This document shows positions 10,762 to 20,954 of a stretch of 64,000 nucleotides of DNA, piece by piece (the first letter of the stretch is position 1; each line of letters opens with the position of its first letter). Below the pieces are notes generated by a model that worked only from the letters and a program-made list of their open reading frames with translations, made no database searches and was not told the origin of the DNA. Position numbers and translations under genes: made by a program. The stretch covers positions 34,382,616 through 34,446,615 of the forward strand of contig CM055280.1 in the NCBI GenBank assembly GCA_029237695.1, read 5' to 3'. The DNA comes from Conchocele bisecta. Taxonomy: Eukaryota > Mollusca > Bivalvia > Lucinida > Thyasiridae.

Positions 10762-10966
10762 CAGAGCTTCAGTTAAGGTGCGTAATTTGACCAAATATTA
10801 GAGGTATTTTTCTTAGTTCTTCACCAAAAATGGGAAGTTGGGAGTTCTTTAGAATCGTCTCAATGAGACGATTCTAAAGCACTCCCTCCCAACTTGCCAT
10901 TTTTGGTGAAGAAATAACAAAATTCCCCCAAAAGTTGATCAAATTACACACCTTAACTGGAGCTCT
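10762..10966. mobile_element. Hairpin MITE E
   Basis: Terminal inverted repeats CAGAGCTTCAGTTAAGGTGC and CCTTAACTGGAGCTCTG. Inner arms CAAAAATGGGAAGTTGGGAG and TTAGAATCGTCTC, centre AATGAG. Flanked by TTACAG on both sides, a possible short target duplication. Other copies are at 14072, 16703, 30462, 43813 and 44092. Confidence 0.9.
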
Positions 10967-10983
10967 GTTACAGTCGACAATGA

Positions 10984-11145
10984 TTAACCCTTAGAAAGCA
11001 GGAACCGAAAACTTGTCTGCTGTTGTTTCTTATTTTGAAATTTCTCTCAATAAAAACATAGTTTTGGCAGCATTTTAGAATCAATTCCAATGGAAATGAT
11101 TCTAAATTCAAGTAAAAGCTTTTTTTTATGAGAAAAATGGAAAAT
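10984..11145. mobile_element. TTAA-A element, left part of a split copy
   Basis: Starts TTAACCCTTAGAAAGCAGG and includes the CTCTCAATAAAAACATAG box and ATTCCAATGGAAATGATT centre, then breaks off inside GAAAAATGGAAAATAAAC. The matching right part resumes at 11886, so a pearl-like element and a SINE lie between. Confidence 0.75.
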
Positions 11146-11733
11146 AAACAAGAGTGCTCAAGGTCACAATATACGTCCGTCGAGGCAAGGCCAGTCAAAA
11201 AGGGGAGATAACTCATTGAAAACTAATAGGGTTCTTGCCCTGATAAACATGTATATCAAATTTGGTTACAATCCATAAATGTAGAACTTGAGTTATTGCG
11301 TAAATAAGGGTACAGAGTGCGAAAATTAAAAATGGCCGCCAAGATGAAAATCAATGGTGTTCTTCACGTCGCTGTGATAAACTTCCACACCGAATTTGGT
11401 TAAGATCGGTCAAGTAGAACTTGAAGTATTGCCTGAACAAGTATACACATGCGAAAATTAAAAATGGTCACCAAGGGGAGATAAGTCATCAGAAATCAAT
11501 AGGCTTCTTCATGCTGCTGTGATAAACATGCATACCGAATTTGGTTATGATTCATCAAGAAGAATTATTGCGTGGACAAGGAGAAAATTCAAAATGGCCG
11601 CAAAGGGGAATAAGTCATCCGATTTTTTTAATTTTTTTAATAAGTCATCCGATTTTTTTAAAAATGAATATGCTTCTTCGTATTGCCATGATGAACATGT
11701 ATGCCAAATTTGGTTACAATCCATCAAGTAGCG
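11146..11733 (+). mobile_element. Pearl-like tandem-core element inside TTAA-A
   Basis: Begins AACAAGAGTGCTCAAGGTCA, the AACAAGAG start also seen in elements H and I. The body is about four diverged units built on GATAAACATGTATATCAAAT, TTTGGTTACAATCC and AAAATTAAAAATGGCCGCCA. No open frame is conserved between units. The 3' side is replaced by a SINE. Confidence 0.7.
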
Positions 11734-11885
11734 CAACAGCTAAGGTTGAACATATAGAGACGGGACCACAGTTTAAAGTCTCATCCGCTGGAAACTATAT
11801 TTTACGCCTAGGGGTGAGGATTGAACTCGCAACCTCCGGTATTGAAGTCCAATGCCATAACCCCTTAGCCACAGCCCATCCCTTT
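11734..11885 (-). mobile_element. tRNA-headed SINE, minus strand
   Basis: On the minus strand the right end reads GCTGTGGCTAAGGGGTTATG (A-box-like) and later TTGCGAGTTCAATCC (B-box-like), as in a tRNA-derived promoter. The other end is AACAGCTAAGG, shared with SINE copies at 13059, 20955, 24962 and 39645. Amino-acid identity of the parent tRNA cannot be fixed. Confidence 0.75.
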
Positions 11886-11942
11886 TTCGTTATGAACAAA
11901 ATGGAAAATAGAAAATAAACAACAGCAGACGACAAAATTTAA
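11886..11942. mobile_element. TTAA-A element, right part of the split copy
   Basis: ACAAAATGGAAAATAGAAAA then AACAGCAGACGACAAAATTT matches the right half of family A. It stops at a TTAA into which B and D elements were inserted. After those, at 12360, TTAATTCAGCAGTG resembles the A-relative at 7396 (CTAATTCAGCATGG), so this may be the same element continued. Confidence 0.65.
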
Positions 11943-12155
11943 CCCATTCCTTTCGGAATACACGTTTACGGTTATGAAGCTTATTAAATATTATATTTTT
12001 ATTTTTGTTATTTCTCAATGAAGGTATATGTTGTGACCACTCATTTGAACCGTCTCGACGAGATGGTCGCGACAAAGACTTCTGAGCGCATGGAATGAAA
12101 ATATTTAGGATTTTCCGCTAACATAATGGTGTATCTTCAGCATGAAAAGGATTAA
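11939..12155. mobile_element. TTAA-B MITE
   Basis: Ends TTAACCCATTCCTTTCGG and CAGCATGAAAAGGATTAA. TTATTTCTCAATGAAGG box, hairpin CATTTGAACCGTCTCGACG with shortened right arm GAGATGGTCGCGAC. Right TTAA shared with D. Confidence 0.9.
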
Positions 12156-12363
12156 CCTTTACTACGCTGAATTAAATTTTGTCGTCGGCTGGAAATGTTT
12201 TATTTTCAATATTTCTCGATAAAAACCTGTTTTGGCAGCGCATGAGAATTGTCTCCACTGGAGACGATTCTCATGTGCTGTAAAAACAGGTTTTTGTTCA
12301 GAATTGTGGTAACAATGAAAAATAGCAGATGAGAATTTTCGTCTCCAGCGTAGCGAGGATTAA
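12152..12363. mobile_element. TTAA-D MITE
   Basis: Ends TTAACCTTTACTACGCTGAA and CCAGCGTAGCGAGGATTAA. Hairpin arms GCAGCGCATGAGAATTGTC and GACGATTCTCATGTGCTG around TCCACTGGA, flanked by ATTTCTCGATAAAAACC. Shares its left TTAA with the preceding B element. Confidence 0.9.
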
Positions 12364-12723
12364 TTCAGCAGTGTCATTAATGGTTGACTTATATATTCCT
12401 ATAATCCCTGCACTGGCAGCGTTAGTAGGTGGGCAGCTAATTTACAACTCCAGGAACTGCTGACTGTGATGATGTCATCAAATCTATACGGAGTAATACA
12501 ACTGGCTGGCCTTGGCCGAGTATGAATCCATCAACCAAATTTGTCAATAGCAAATACATTATACCAAGTTTCAAAATAACGTTCTGACAATTCATCACTG
12601 CCTATATAGAATAATCAATGTACATTACACAAACCTGCTTTTCGGTCGGCTTCAACCTACATATCTATTTGATTCCATGTGAGTTTGTGCCTTCGGACAT
12701 CTGCGTTGAATACGTTTACAAAA

Positions 12724-12923
12724 TTAACCCTTAGACCGCTACGCTACTCACAACAATTGTCGTCTGCTGTTGCTTTTATATCTTGCCTTATTTCTCAATA
12801 ACAACAAGGTTTGACAGCACTTCAGAATCATTTCCAATGGAAATGATTCTGAAGTGCTGTCAAAGCATGTTGTAAATTATTCTAAAGTGCTGTCAAAGCA
12901 TAAGATAGCGGTCTAAGGGTTAA
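12724..12923. mobile_element. TTAA-A MITE inside element U
   Basis: TTAACCCTTAGACCGCTACG to TAGCGGTCTAAGGGTTAA, both ends at TTAA. The right half is shortened after the third stem arm (GTGCTGTCAAAGCATAAGAT). Element U without it reads ACAAAATTTACAATAT near 58340. Confidence 0.93.
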
Positions 12924-13058
12924 TATATATCTTCTGTAAATAAAGACAAAAGTTGACAAACTTATCAGAGTACATAATTCCGCATGTACTCTGAACATTT
13001 TATCAACTTTCTAGGCCATTTACGGAAAATAATGTAAATTTTGTAAACGTATTTCATG

Positions 13059-13462
13059 TTTGTTTGTTTGTTTGTTTATTGGTGTTTAACGGCCTATCAA
13101 CAGCTAAGGTCATGTAAGGCCGGGCAAACGAGTTCGATCCCGTTTTAACCTGCTGCATTGGGGGGAAAATTCCAAAATCAGAACTGAATATTTACATCGA
13201 GCAACAATATATTCAGCCCTGAAATTAGAATAACCTGACCTGGTGGCAGGTCCATACCACACCAAAGTCACTTGGCCCCGTCTCCTAAAATAGAATTACG
13301 AATAATCGTAATACTCACATAAGGGGTATAACCAGATTCAACTGTCACATACAAAATGCCAAAGATGTATGTGAGGGCCAAACCAGGTCTCCAGTCGGAA
13401 TTCCGGTAAGTATGAACCCTGATCGTTAAATTACCCATCGCTTGCATCCACCTTCCACCCAC
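13059..13462 (-). mobile_element. SINE with 15-bp target-site duplication
   Basis: Flanked by exact TAAACGTATTTCATG at 13044-13058 and 13463-13477, a clear retroposition signature. The left end is a (TTTG)n tail, then TGGTGTTTAACGGCCTATCA and ACAGCTAAGGTCATG. The right end, read on the minus strand, holds the presumed tRNA-derived head. Related copies are at 27485-28126 and 62841-63250. Boxes are too diverged to name the tRNA. Confidence 0.88.
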
Positions 13463-13723
13463 TAAACGTATTTCATGAAATTACGCAGATGTCCAAAGGT
13501 ACAATTCACATGGCGTGTCTCATAGTGACTGTAGCGGGGGAAACTGGGTTATGAATTAAGTGACCAATGTAGCCCCAGATGTCTCATTTATCATAACCTG
13601 CACAATTTACGTGTGGTAAGGTTCGGATACCCAGTGAAGTTAACTGAGTATGGCATCACCTGCAGGAGAAATTAGATATTTGTCAGCGCATTCGCACATC
13701 AAAATTGCTCCAGCAGTTACTAA

Positions 13724-13865
13724 TTAACCCTTCCTACGCTGTTGGCGGAAATTGCCGTCTGCTGTTTTTCATTTTTGCTTTAATTCTTAACAAACAACAC
13801 TTTTCCCTGACCAAATAAAAGAAATTTTCCGCAAACCAAAAACATGCAATATCAATGACTTTTCC
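13724..13865. mobile_element. TTAA-D element, right end lost
   Basis: TTAACCCTTCCTACGCTGTT and TTGCCGTCTGCTGTTTTTC match D ends. The sequence then leaves the family at about 13800 and runs into an F fragment. Confidence 0.6.
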
Positions 13866-13926
13866 AGACGATCATAAATTTGCACTTACAAACATTTTAG
13901 TGCTACAAAGTTTAGTGAAACGGGCC
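13866..13926. mobile_element. Element F right-end fragment
   Basis: CCAGACGATCATAAATTTGC, ACAAACATTTTAGTGCTAC and AAGTTTAGTGAAACGGGCCC match the right arm of F only. Confidence 0.75.
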
Positions 13927-13980
13927 CAGGTCTAAGTAGAGGGTGTGAGTGACCTATTTCAAATAAGTGGTCAAAATATA

Positions 13981-14342
13981 TACAATCGAACCTCCACGAA
14001 CGGCCACCTCTCTACAACAGCCACCTCTCTACAACGGCCAAAATTTCAAAACGCAATGTGATGAATTGCGACCACAGTTAGTGTACGTAATTTGATAAAC
14101 TTTGTGGGGGATTTTGTTAATTCTTCATCAGAACTGGCAAGTTGGGAGTGCTTTAGAATCATTTCATTGAGACGATTCTAAAGCACTTCCAACTTGCCAG
14201 TTTTTGCGAAGAAATGAAAAAATATGCACCTTAAATGTAGCTCTGATTTCTATATGATATACCTCTCTTCAACAGCCACCACTCTTCAACAGCCAGTTTT
14301 CAGTCTTCCCATGGCTGGCCGTTGTAGAGAGGTTCGACTGTA
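13981..14342. mobile_element. Pogo-like element P2 inserted at TA
   Basis: Ends TACAATCGAACCTCCACG and GAGAGGTTCGACTGTA, with repeated CAACAGCCACCTCTCT and CTTCAACAGCCACCACTC near each end. TA is duplicated at both borders. The ends resemble but differ from the CAGTGGAAC family. It contains a nested E element and has no transposase. Confidence 0.82.
14072..14246. mobile_element. Hairpin MITE E nested in P2
   Basis: CCACAGTTAGTGTACGTAATT to CACCTTAAATGTAGCTCTG with the E core AAGTTGGGAGTGCTTTAGAA and its complement. The ends are slightly diverged from other copies. Confidence 0.85.
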
Positions 14343-14999
14343 CTTTCATTGAGAAATAACAAAAATAAAATAAATATTTAATAAATGTCATACCCATACA
14401 GGTGTATTGCAAAAGGAATGATGGGTTAATATCTAAACATTTATTTGTCTTTAATATCCTGGGCCCAGTTGTTCAAAACATCAGTCAGCTTAACGGACTG
14501 TTAAATCCTTAACTGAATGGTTAAAATCTCTGTTTTTGGATGTAATGTTTGTGATGCTGCATCTTCGATCTTGTGTTTGATTTACATGAAAGTTCTGCCA
14601 ATTCCTGTGACTATAATGAGGTGACAATGTTTTTCTCACCTGAATGCATACATCACACCACACGACCATTCATGCATCGTAATGATCTGCATTCTCCCAC
14701 CTTCTGCATCATACTCACACTAACGATGTCACCTTAGCTCGTGCTGAACATTTAGTGCCATTAGGCTGGAAATAATTCTTGTTTGTTGTCGTTTTCTTCA
14801 TTTTTTTCTTTTGTTTTCTTAACAAAAACATTTTATGGCAAAACTCAGTCGGAGATTATTCTTACGTGTTGTCAACAGAGCTACAGATAAGCTGCATATT
14901 TGCTTAAAAACCCAATTGAAATCAGAAGTAGCGAGTATCAAAAAGCAATAACAATTTTGTGGTACCTTTATCATGCTGCAGAAATAATAAACAGACCAC

Positions 15000-15085
15000 A
15001 AATATAGCATATTTTTCTTATTTTCCATGAAAACACATTTCATTAGAATTGTCTCCATTCTAATGAAATGCCAAGTCATGTTTTC
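15000..15085. mobile_element. TTAA-K-like hairpin fragment
   Basis: ACATTTCATTAGAATTGTC pairs with CATTCTAATGAAATGCC, preceded by a TTTTTCTTATTTTCCATGAA box. No TTAA end visible. Confidence 0.55.
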
Positions 15086-15308
15086 ATTTCGAAGCAAACT
15101 ATTCAATAATTGCTGTCTGTTGGTGTGTAAACAGTATTGTGTGATTTTATTTTACCCAATTAAAATTTTGAAATACCAAATTGCTTCAGAAATGATAGAG
15201 TGAAAATACTCAATTAATAATTCCTTATCTGGAGCCCTGTGTCAAAGAATGTGTTTTGCTCTACTTTTATTATTGTTTCTCTATCAAAGTAAATATTGGA
15301 TTTGTATC

Positions 15309-15652
15309 CTTTGTATAGGCGCATTATAAGTCCACTTTCTTTGTATAGGCGCATTATAAGTTCACTTTCTTTGTATAGGCGCATTATAAGTTCACTTTCT
15401 TTGTATAGGCACATTATAAGTCCACTTTCTTTGTATAGGCGCATTATAAGTTCACTTTCTTTGTATAGGCGCATTATAAGTCCACTTTCTTTGTATAGGC
15501 GCATTATAAGTCCATTTTCTTTGTATAGGCGCATTATAAGTTCCATTCTTTGACAGTTATATGTCCACTTTCTTTGTATAGGCGCATTATAAGTTCACTT
15601 TCTTTGTATAGGCGCATTATAAGTTCACTTTCTTTGTATAGGCACAAGTCCA
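15309..15652. repeat. 30-bp minisatellite, about 11 units
   Basis: Unit built on CTTTGTATAGGCGCATTATA followed by AGTCCACTTT or AGTTCACTTT. One unit is disrupted near 15545-15570. The unit is a multiple of 3 with no stop, so it gives false repeat peptides on both strands. Confidence 0.97.
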
Positions 15653-15869
15653 CTTTCTTCAGATCTAACGTCCTAATATAATTCCAGCTTTCACAATTAA
15701 GACTTAATTTGATTTGGGCAGGAAGATGTGACAGATATTGTTTTATGAAGACTTTATGACTTTAATATATTTATATCATATGGTATCATCTCATCACCAC
15801 AACACATCCACATAATTATATATTGGTTTCTGGTATGTTTTCAATGAGCAAGTATATGTAGTAACCTCT

Positions 15870-16085
15870 TTAACCCTTTCACCCCAAAGCAACTACAATG
15901 TACTTTGATAGGTTAATTTTGCAACCAATCCAATCGTCACAAAATGATTTTCAGCCTAGTACATTTATGAAAAGGGGTTGTTTTTTGTTCTAAAAAATAT
16001 GAAAATTACTTGCAAAAAGTGCAAATCCTGGATCTACACTGTTTGCCAATACCACTATACAGGTCTGTGGTGTTGAAATGGTTAC
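15870..16085. mobile_element. TTAA-C MITE
   Basis: Left end TTAACCCTTTCACCCCAAAG, right end TGTGGTGTTGAAATGGTTAC (TTAA mutated). Contains ACAAAATGATTTTCAGCCTA and only one side of the GATCTACACT hairpin, so the stem is partly deleted. Opposite orientation to the copy at 8305. Confidence 0.82.
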
Positions 16086-16269
16086 ACCGGTTATCCCGAT
16101 ACCAAGTACCAAGCCTCTATATATTGCAGTTGTGCAAGTCGCAATGCAAATTTACGTTGAAAGGTTAAAAGCAAAGTACCGTAATAATTCTAATAGAGGC
16201 CCGGGTGTCTGTTACAATCACCACTGGCTCCGAAGTCCTGGGTGGGAGTTTATTAGGGGCATGTTAACG

Positions 16270-16520
16270 TTAACCCTTACACCGTTATCTAAAAACAATT
16301 GTCGTCTGATGTTCATTTTCTATTTTCCATTTTTATCATCAAAAACATGCTGTGACAGCACTTTAGAATAATTTACAACATGCTTTGACAGCACTTCAGA
16401 ATCATTTCCATTGGAAATTATTCTGAAGTGCTGTCAAATCATGTTTTTTATTGAGAAATAAGGCAAGATATAAAAGCAACAGCAGATGACAATTGTTGTG
16501 TGTAGCGGTCTAAGGATTAA
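16270..16520. mobile_element. TTAA-A MITE, reverse orientation
   Basis: TTAACCCTTACACCGTTATC to TAGCGGTCTAAGGATTAA. The extra stem arm comes first (TGTGACAGCACTTTAGAATA), then the full hairpin, then TTTTTATTGAGAAATAAGGC. Confidence 0.92.
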
Positions 16521-16702
16521 TTCACGAAGGTTAACAAATTATAAAATACACTTTTAAAGCTGTATTTCTACTCTCTCAAGAAAACATAACAACATAACAA
16601 AGAGAGAGACTGTCAGTTTATAACCATTTAGGGTCAAGACATTTCGACCCACTTTTGGTCATTATGGTAGTCGGAAAAACAAATGGTTAAAATAATGGTA
16701 AT

Positions 16703-16891
16703 ACAGAGCTCCAGTTAAGGTGCGTAATTTGATCAACTTGGGCGATATTTGGTTATTTCTTCATCAAAAATGGCAAGTTGGGAGTCCTTTAGAATCGTCT
16801 CATTGAGACGATTCTAAAGCACTCCTAACTTGCCATTTTTGATGGAGAAATAAGAAATTTACCTCCTAATTAGGAGCTAACTGGAGCTCTG
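16703..16891. mobile_element. Hairpin MITE E
   Basis: CAGAGCTCCAGTTAAGGTGC to TAACTGGAGCTCTG. Stem AGTTGGGAGTCCTTTAGAAT against ATTCTAAAGCACTCCTAACT. TAATA stands on both sides as a possible target duplication. Confidence 0.92.
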
Positions 16892-17074
16892 TAATATATA
16901 TAATATCAAACAAGCGTCAATCATTAATGGTGATCAGATTTACACCTAAGAACGTTTCGGACCCTTGACATTTCAGCCCGCATCAGTGCGATTATTTTTG
17001 GCCAACGACAAGGTCCAGAACAAGCCATATTGATTTTTACACATCTTCTCGGTCGGAAATTTCGACCAACAATA

Positions 17075-17400
17075 TTTAACAAGAAACGAGGCAAAGCCAC
17101 GAAGGCCAGGTTTTTTCCAACGTATGCCAAAATGCCGACGATATCGCGCTTTCTGCAAGCGGGTGCGACAATGATGATAAACACCCATGTGAAGTATCAA
17201 GGTAATGGGTGAAGCAGTTGCAGAGATATAGTACACAAAAAAACTTTAACAAAAAAATTCAAAGTAATTTGACCTTGACATTGGGCACAGGGGCCGCACG
17301 GTTGGGGGGTAGAATGAAAATATGGATGATGATAAACACCCATGTGAAGTTTCAAGGTAATGGGCGAAGCAGTTGCAGAGATATAGTATAACGAAAAACT
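17075..17400. mobile_element. Pearl-like repeat X
   Basis: Begins AACAAGAAACGAGGCAAAGC, then CCAAAATGCCGACGATATCG. The segment with ATGATGATAAACACCCATGT and GGTAATGGGTGAAGCAGTTG is repeated at about 17165 and 17325. A second copy is at the right edge of the window (63618 onwards). Confidence 0.75.
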
Positions 17401-17815
17401 TTTAACCAAAAAACTTTAACCAGATGTACGTTAAAAAGTTAACGTTGAAAATGGCTAAGTCAATTACGTAGAAATAATAGGTGAAGGTAAAAAAAATGGT
17501 CACATGTTGGATAGTTTTATGTGGTAGGCACCCCTTGGTTATGAAGCTGTGAAAGTTTGGTGGTCCCAGGTGGTATTGTACCAAAGAAATGGACTTAAAC
17601 ACGAAAACTTAACATATGCAAACGCGAAAACTTAACATTGAAAATGGCTAAGTCGACTGCGCGGAAAAAATGGGTCAAGTTAAAAAAAAAAGTAACATGT
17701 TGGATAGTAATATGTGGTGGGCACCCCTTGATTATGAAGCTGTGAAAGTTTGGTGGTCCTAGGTGGTACAGTAACAAAGAAATGGACTCAAACACGAAAA
17801 CTTAACATTGATTGT
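17401..17815. repeat. Tandem duplication, two units of about 185 bp
   Basis: Both units contain TTGAAAATGGCTAAGTC, ACATGTTGGATAGT and GAAGCTGTGAAAGTTTGGTG at matching spacing. Probably tandem cores of the adjoining element X. Confidence 0.85.
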
Positions 17816-17817
17816 GG

Positions 17818-17870
17818 ACGCCACCCGCCGCCCGCCCGCCGCCCGCCGCCCGCCGCCCGCCCGCCCGGCT
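17818..17870. repeat. GC-rich (CCGCC/CCCG)n simple repeat
   Basis: A run of CGCCCGCCGCCCGCC-type units with no A or T, in otherwise AT-rich DNA, at the distal end of the tandem pair. This is the place where the pearl-like families usually carry their microsatellite. Confidence 0.95.
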
Positions 17871-18004
17871 TTTGCCAATCCAATAGCCTGGATTTTTTTT
17901 TAAAAAACCTGTCTAAAAACTATCACATTGACTAAACTAAACAATGTGTCGTCAAACATACAAATTTCACCAATTCTAACTTCAAGGATGTCCGTGAACT
18001 AGTT

Positions 18005-18223
18005 ACAGTGGAACTCCATCTCAACCGGACACTCAGGAAAATGTAGATGTTCACCTTAGATGTATTTCGCCGTTATGTATCTGTGATATAATGACTTTTC
18101 ATGATTGCAAAACACTAGAATGTGTCATGAAGTGCTCACATGTCTGATTTTCAGTGGAACATCTCCAAACCGGACACCCTGGGGACATCCCAGGGTGTCC
18201 GGTTTGGCGATGTTCCACAGTAT
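18005..18223. mobile_element. Pogo-like element P, cleanest copy
   Basis: Ends CAGTGGAACTCCATCTCAAC and CGGTTTGGCGATGTTCCAC. The internal AGATGTATTTCGCCGTTATG and TGTGTCATGAAGTGCTCACA match the copy at 2507. The right terminal segment is itself folded (CAAACCGGACACCCTGGGG with its complement), so this end is a hairpin. Confidence 0.82.
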
Positions 18224-18870
18224 AAGGGAAGTCACTCGTGATTTCACCAGTTTAGTAACCTATTTACATGACCGGCCTATTCCTCGCGTAATGGGCTGCC
18301 AGTCTCGGTGTCGACAGCCTGGCCACGCTAGTTGCGCTTATTACCGTAATTTGACAGATAGGCAGAAACACCCGCCAAATCCACAAATGCCACGCTTTAA
18401 TTTACAGAATCAAATCAATTTCTGACAGTCTCTTCCGATTTTCGCAAGACCATGCTCCATTGTACTTGCAAATAGCAGTACGAACATCAATTTGAACGTC
18501 TATTGTATTCAAAAGCTAGCAAACGCTGTTATTTACAATGTGAAAGATGTGTGTAATCACAAACTGCCAAATGAAGTTAAATTCTACTCCCATCGGCCGC
18601 CTAATCAGAAGTGTGTAAATACCATTTTAAGACTCTATTATGGGGCTTTATTTGGTGCCACATGTTGAGGTCACATAACCTACATGAATTCCTCAACTAA
18701 TAAGTTGTGTTTATTGCATAATCAGATCATATTAGCTAATCTGCAGGGAAAACCTATGGAGAGCACCATAACTCTCGGTACGGACGATGCGGGAGTATTC
18801 TGCGGAGTTACTTCCCGCAACTATAAATAAGTGCAAAGTGAAAAAAAAAACTAGTATCCCTGCAACTTTA
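18224..18870. other. Stretch without recognised feature
   Basis: No array, element end or convincing frame. The 106-codon frame from 18105 starts inside the P element and is not supported. Confidence 0.5.
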
Positions 18871-18879
18871 TTTACATTA

Positions 18880-19395
18880 ATTCATTGAACATCTATCTAC
18901 AATCAATAAAAAATCAAAAGAAACTTTGCACATCTACTCATCATAAAGAAGCTACATACCCAGTTTCAGGTCTGTAGCGAGAAAGGTTTAAAAGTTTTAC
19001 GAGTTATAAGGCAAAATTGGGAAATTCTAAGTCGAAAATCCATTACCCGGGGATCGAATCAAAAATACAAAAAAAAATAATTGAAATAAACGGTTTAAAA
19101 GTTTTACGAGTTACAAGGTTGGTGACGGATGGACGGACTTAAAAATCGTGTTTATGTGTCTACAAGCCACATAAGGCGGGCCTCTGAGTACTATGAAATA
19201 AGCCACATAAACCGATTTTAGCCACATAAACCTTTTTTTTAGGTGGCTAATGTAACAAACCCTATCCTTTACTAAGTCCATCCATGTGGGGGCTAGACAC
19301 ATATTCCCTATATATTGGTGTGGACAGACGGACAGGGCTGACACACAAGGGTAACACTAAATGCCCCTTCCACTATCGTGGTGGGGCATAAAAAG
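18880..19395 (+). mobile_element. Pearl-like element L, 5' truncated
   Basis: Matches 31641-32184: CTTTGCACATCTACTCATCA, TTTCAGGTCTGTAGCGA, TAAAAGTTTTACGAGTTA, then GGTGACGGATGGACGGAC. It ends with GGGTAACACTAAATGCCCC and the hairpin CCAC-TATC-GTGG before GGGGCATAAAAA. A foreign segment with repeated AGCCACATAA words sits at about 19150-19320. Confidence 0.8.
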
Positions 19396-19618
19396 TGTTA
19401 GGTTTCACAAAGTGGGTATAGCAATAGTGGAAATACGTTACAAGATTATCTCCCCTGTTTATTCCAGTCTATCATAGTACATAGTAGACTAAAACACAAA
19501 ATCTTTAGGATTTGATGAAATAAAATGCTGTGTTTGGTAACATATACATCAGAGACAGCAGCTGAGAGGCTATATCTTGGAGTTCTTTGCATGCTTGGTA
19601 AACTTGTGGGCTATAAAC

Positions 19619-19691
19619 ACAGGTGACGGGGAAAAAAATAGTATATATAAATATATACTGTCATGTGATTTTTTCCCCGTCACCTGTGTTT
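19619..19691. repeat. Palindrome
   Basis: ACACAGGTGACGGGGAAAAAA pairs with TTTTTTCCCCGTCACCTGTGT around an AT-rich spacer (ATATATAAATATATAC). A related CCCATCACCTGTGGCTATAA lies just downstream at 19739. Probable MITE, ends unresolved. Confidence 0.75.
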
Positions 19692-19789
19692 TATAAGTAT
19701 ATTTATACAATGATCAACAGACTATCAGATTAGTTGTTCCCATCACCTGTGGCTATAAACAATTCAAATACAGCAGAAGAAAATTCATT

Positions 19790-19937
19790 ATATTTTCTTT
19801 TATTGCTCCCTGTAAATATCATGAATATGGTTTGGAATTTCATTAGAATTGAGTCCTATGGACTCAATTCTAATGAAATTCCGAGACATATTTACAGAGA
19901 GAATTATAAGTTTCACTGCTAACATTCAAAGAGTTAA
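19790..19937. mobile_element. TTAA-K hairpin element
   Basis: Stem GGAATTTCATTAGAATTGAG and complement around TCCTATGGA, boxes TGCTCCCTGTAAATATCATG and ATATTTACAGAGAGAA. The right end is TGCTAACATTCAAAGAGTTAA at TTAA. Confidence 0.78.
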
Positions 19938-20039
19938 TATTTTTCCAAATAAGAATCTCATTGTCAGACAAAACTCTAACAGAATTACCACAAGGATGTG
20001 TTTTTCCATCCAATCTCGGCTCAGGTAAAGCAAGTTATT

Positions 20040-20320
20040 TTGTGCAGCACAGATACGATTGGACACGAACCATGTGATTTTGTAAGAAAAAACACTTACT
20101 TCATAAAAAACACTTACAGAAACTGTGATATTTTTTGTCAATGATGTAGAAAATATGCTCTGAATATTTCGTCAACTTTCGAAAAATACTGTAAATTTCG
20201 TAAATATTTTTCATGAAAAATCACACATATTCTTGGTAAATTTTGAAAATATTTTTTATCGAATATCATCACATCTTATTACCGGTAAGTACAAAATCAC
20301 ATGGCTCATCTCAATTCGTC
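20040..20320. mobile_element. Foldback element U, diverged
   Basis: Left arm ACCATGTGATTTTGTAAGA, right arm AAGTACAAAATCACATGGCTC, inner CTCTGAATATTTCGTCAAC and AAATACTGTAAATTTCGTAA. Same layout as 58286-58490 but more eroded. Confidence 0.65.
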
Positions 20321-20552
20321 TCATCGACGCCGAGTTGCGATATTTACGGGCGGACATATCTCCGTGCGTTGGTATGATTGATCAATTCACCAAAGCTTTC
20401 TTTGACTACACGTCAGTCTCCCGAGACGTATGTAATCCTAGAAGCTTCCCAATCGTGTAATCGCTCGATGAACGTATACGTAGACAAAGATTTTATCCTC
20501 TCCCAAACAAGCATGCATGGAATCCATTCAAAACATGCCAATACTGAAACTA

Positions 20553-20695
20553 AATAGAGAATAACAGGCTAGTGTATTTTGATATCAAGTTTTAGGCAAG
20601 GCTAGGAAACACGTAGGTATGCCGAGGTTTGCCTAAATTACTGAGCCGAGAATGATAAACTTGATATCAACAGACAGTAGCCTGTTATTCTATTT
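20553..20695. mobile_element. Foldback FB
   Basis: AGAGAATAACAGGCTAGTGT with TTGATATCAAG pairs with CTTGATATCAA and AGTAGCCTGTTATTCTAT. The inner loop contains AGGCAAGGCTAGGAAAC and GCCGAGGTTTGCCTAA. Confidence 0.8.
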
Positions 20696-20954
20696 ATCAA
20701 TTAACATTTTATGCTAAAAAATGACCACAGATGACGTCGTTATCTATGAACAGAATGCAGACTTGTTTATGTTGCGTCTTTACACTGATGACCGAGTATG
20801 TATTCGGTCAATACATGGCAGATTACCTGATAAATTATCATATTTATTCTAATAAATGCGAGCAGGACTATGTAATATCTCAAATTGAGCTTATTTTGTC
20901 ACAAATACTGAAATGTTTACATTTGAAAGTGAAAGTGAATGTGTTCAATGTTAC

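Larger units (their letters stand above)
12666..13530. mobile_element. Foldback element U carrying two younger insertions
   Basis: Left arm TGCCTTCGGACATCTGCG and AATACGTTTACAAAATTAA; right arm AAACGTATTTCATG, TTACGCAGATGTCCAAAGG, and CACATGGCGTGTCTC. The centre is GAGTACATAATTCCGCATGT with complement. Split by a TTAA-A element and a SINE with a 15-base target duplication. An uninterrupted copy lies at 58286-58490. Confidence 0.82.
13940..14429. mobile_element. TTAA-B element split by P, itself split by E
   Basis: Left B sequence (CAAATAAGTGGTCAAAATATA) stops at 13982, and B resumes at CTTTCATTGAGAAATAAC (14343) to end AGGAATGATGGGTTAA. Intact copies read CAACATATACTTTCATTGAG here, so the break is at TA. 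The left B end is not recognisable. Confidence 0.8.

Noticed and set aside
15214..15553. Repeat peptides from both strands
   Set aside because: The 30-bp minisatellite is a multiple of 3 without stops; no initiator context or flanking coding sequence.
16973..17236. Frames of 86-87 codons on the minus strand
   Set aside because: They cross element X; a similar frame at 63447-63674 is the same repeat read again, with different extent.
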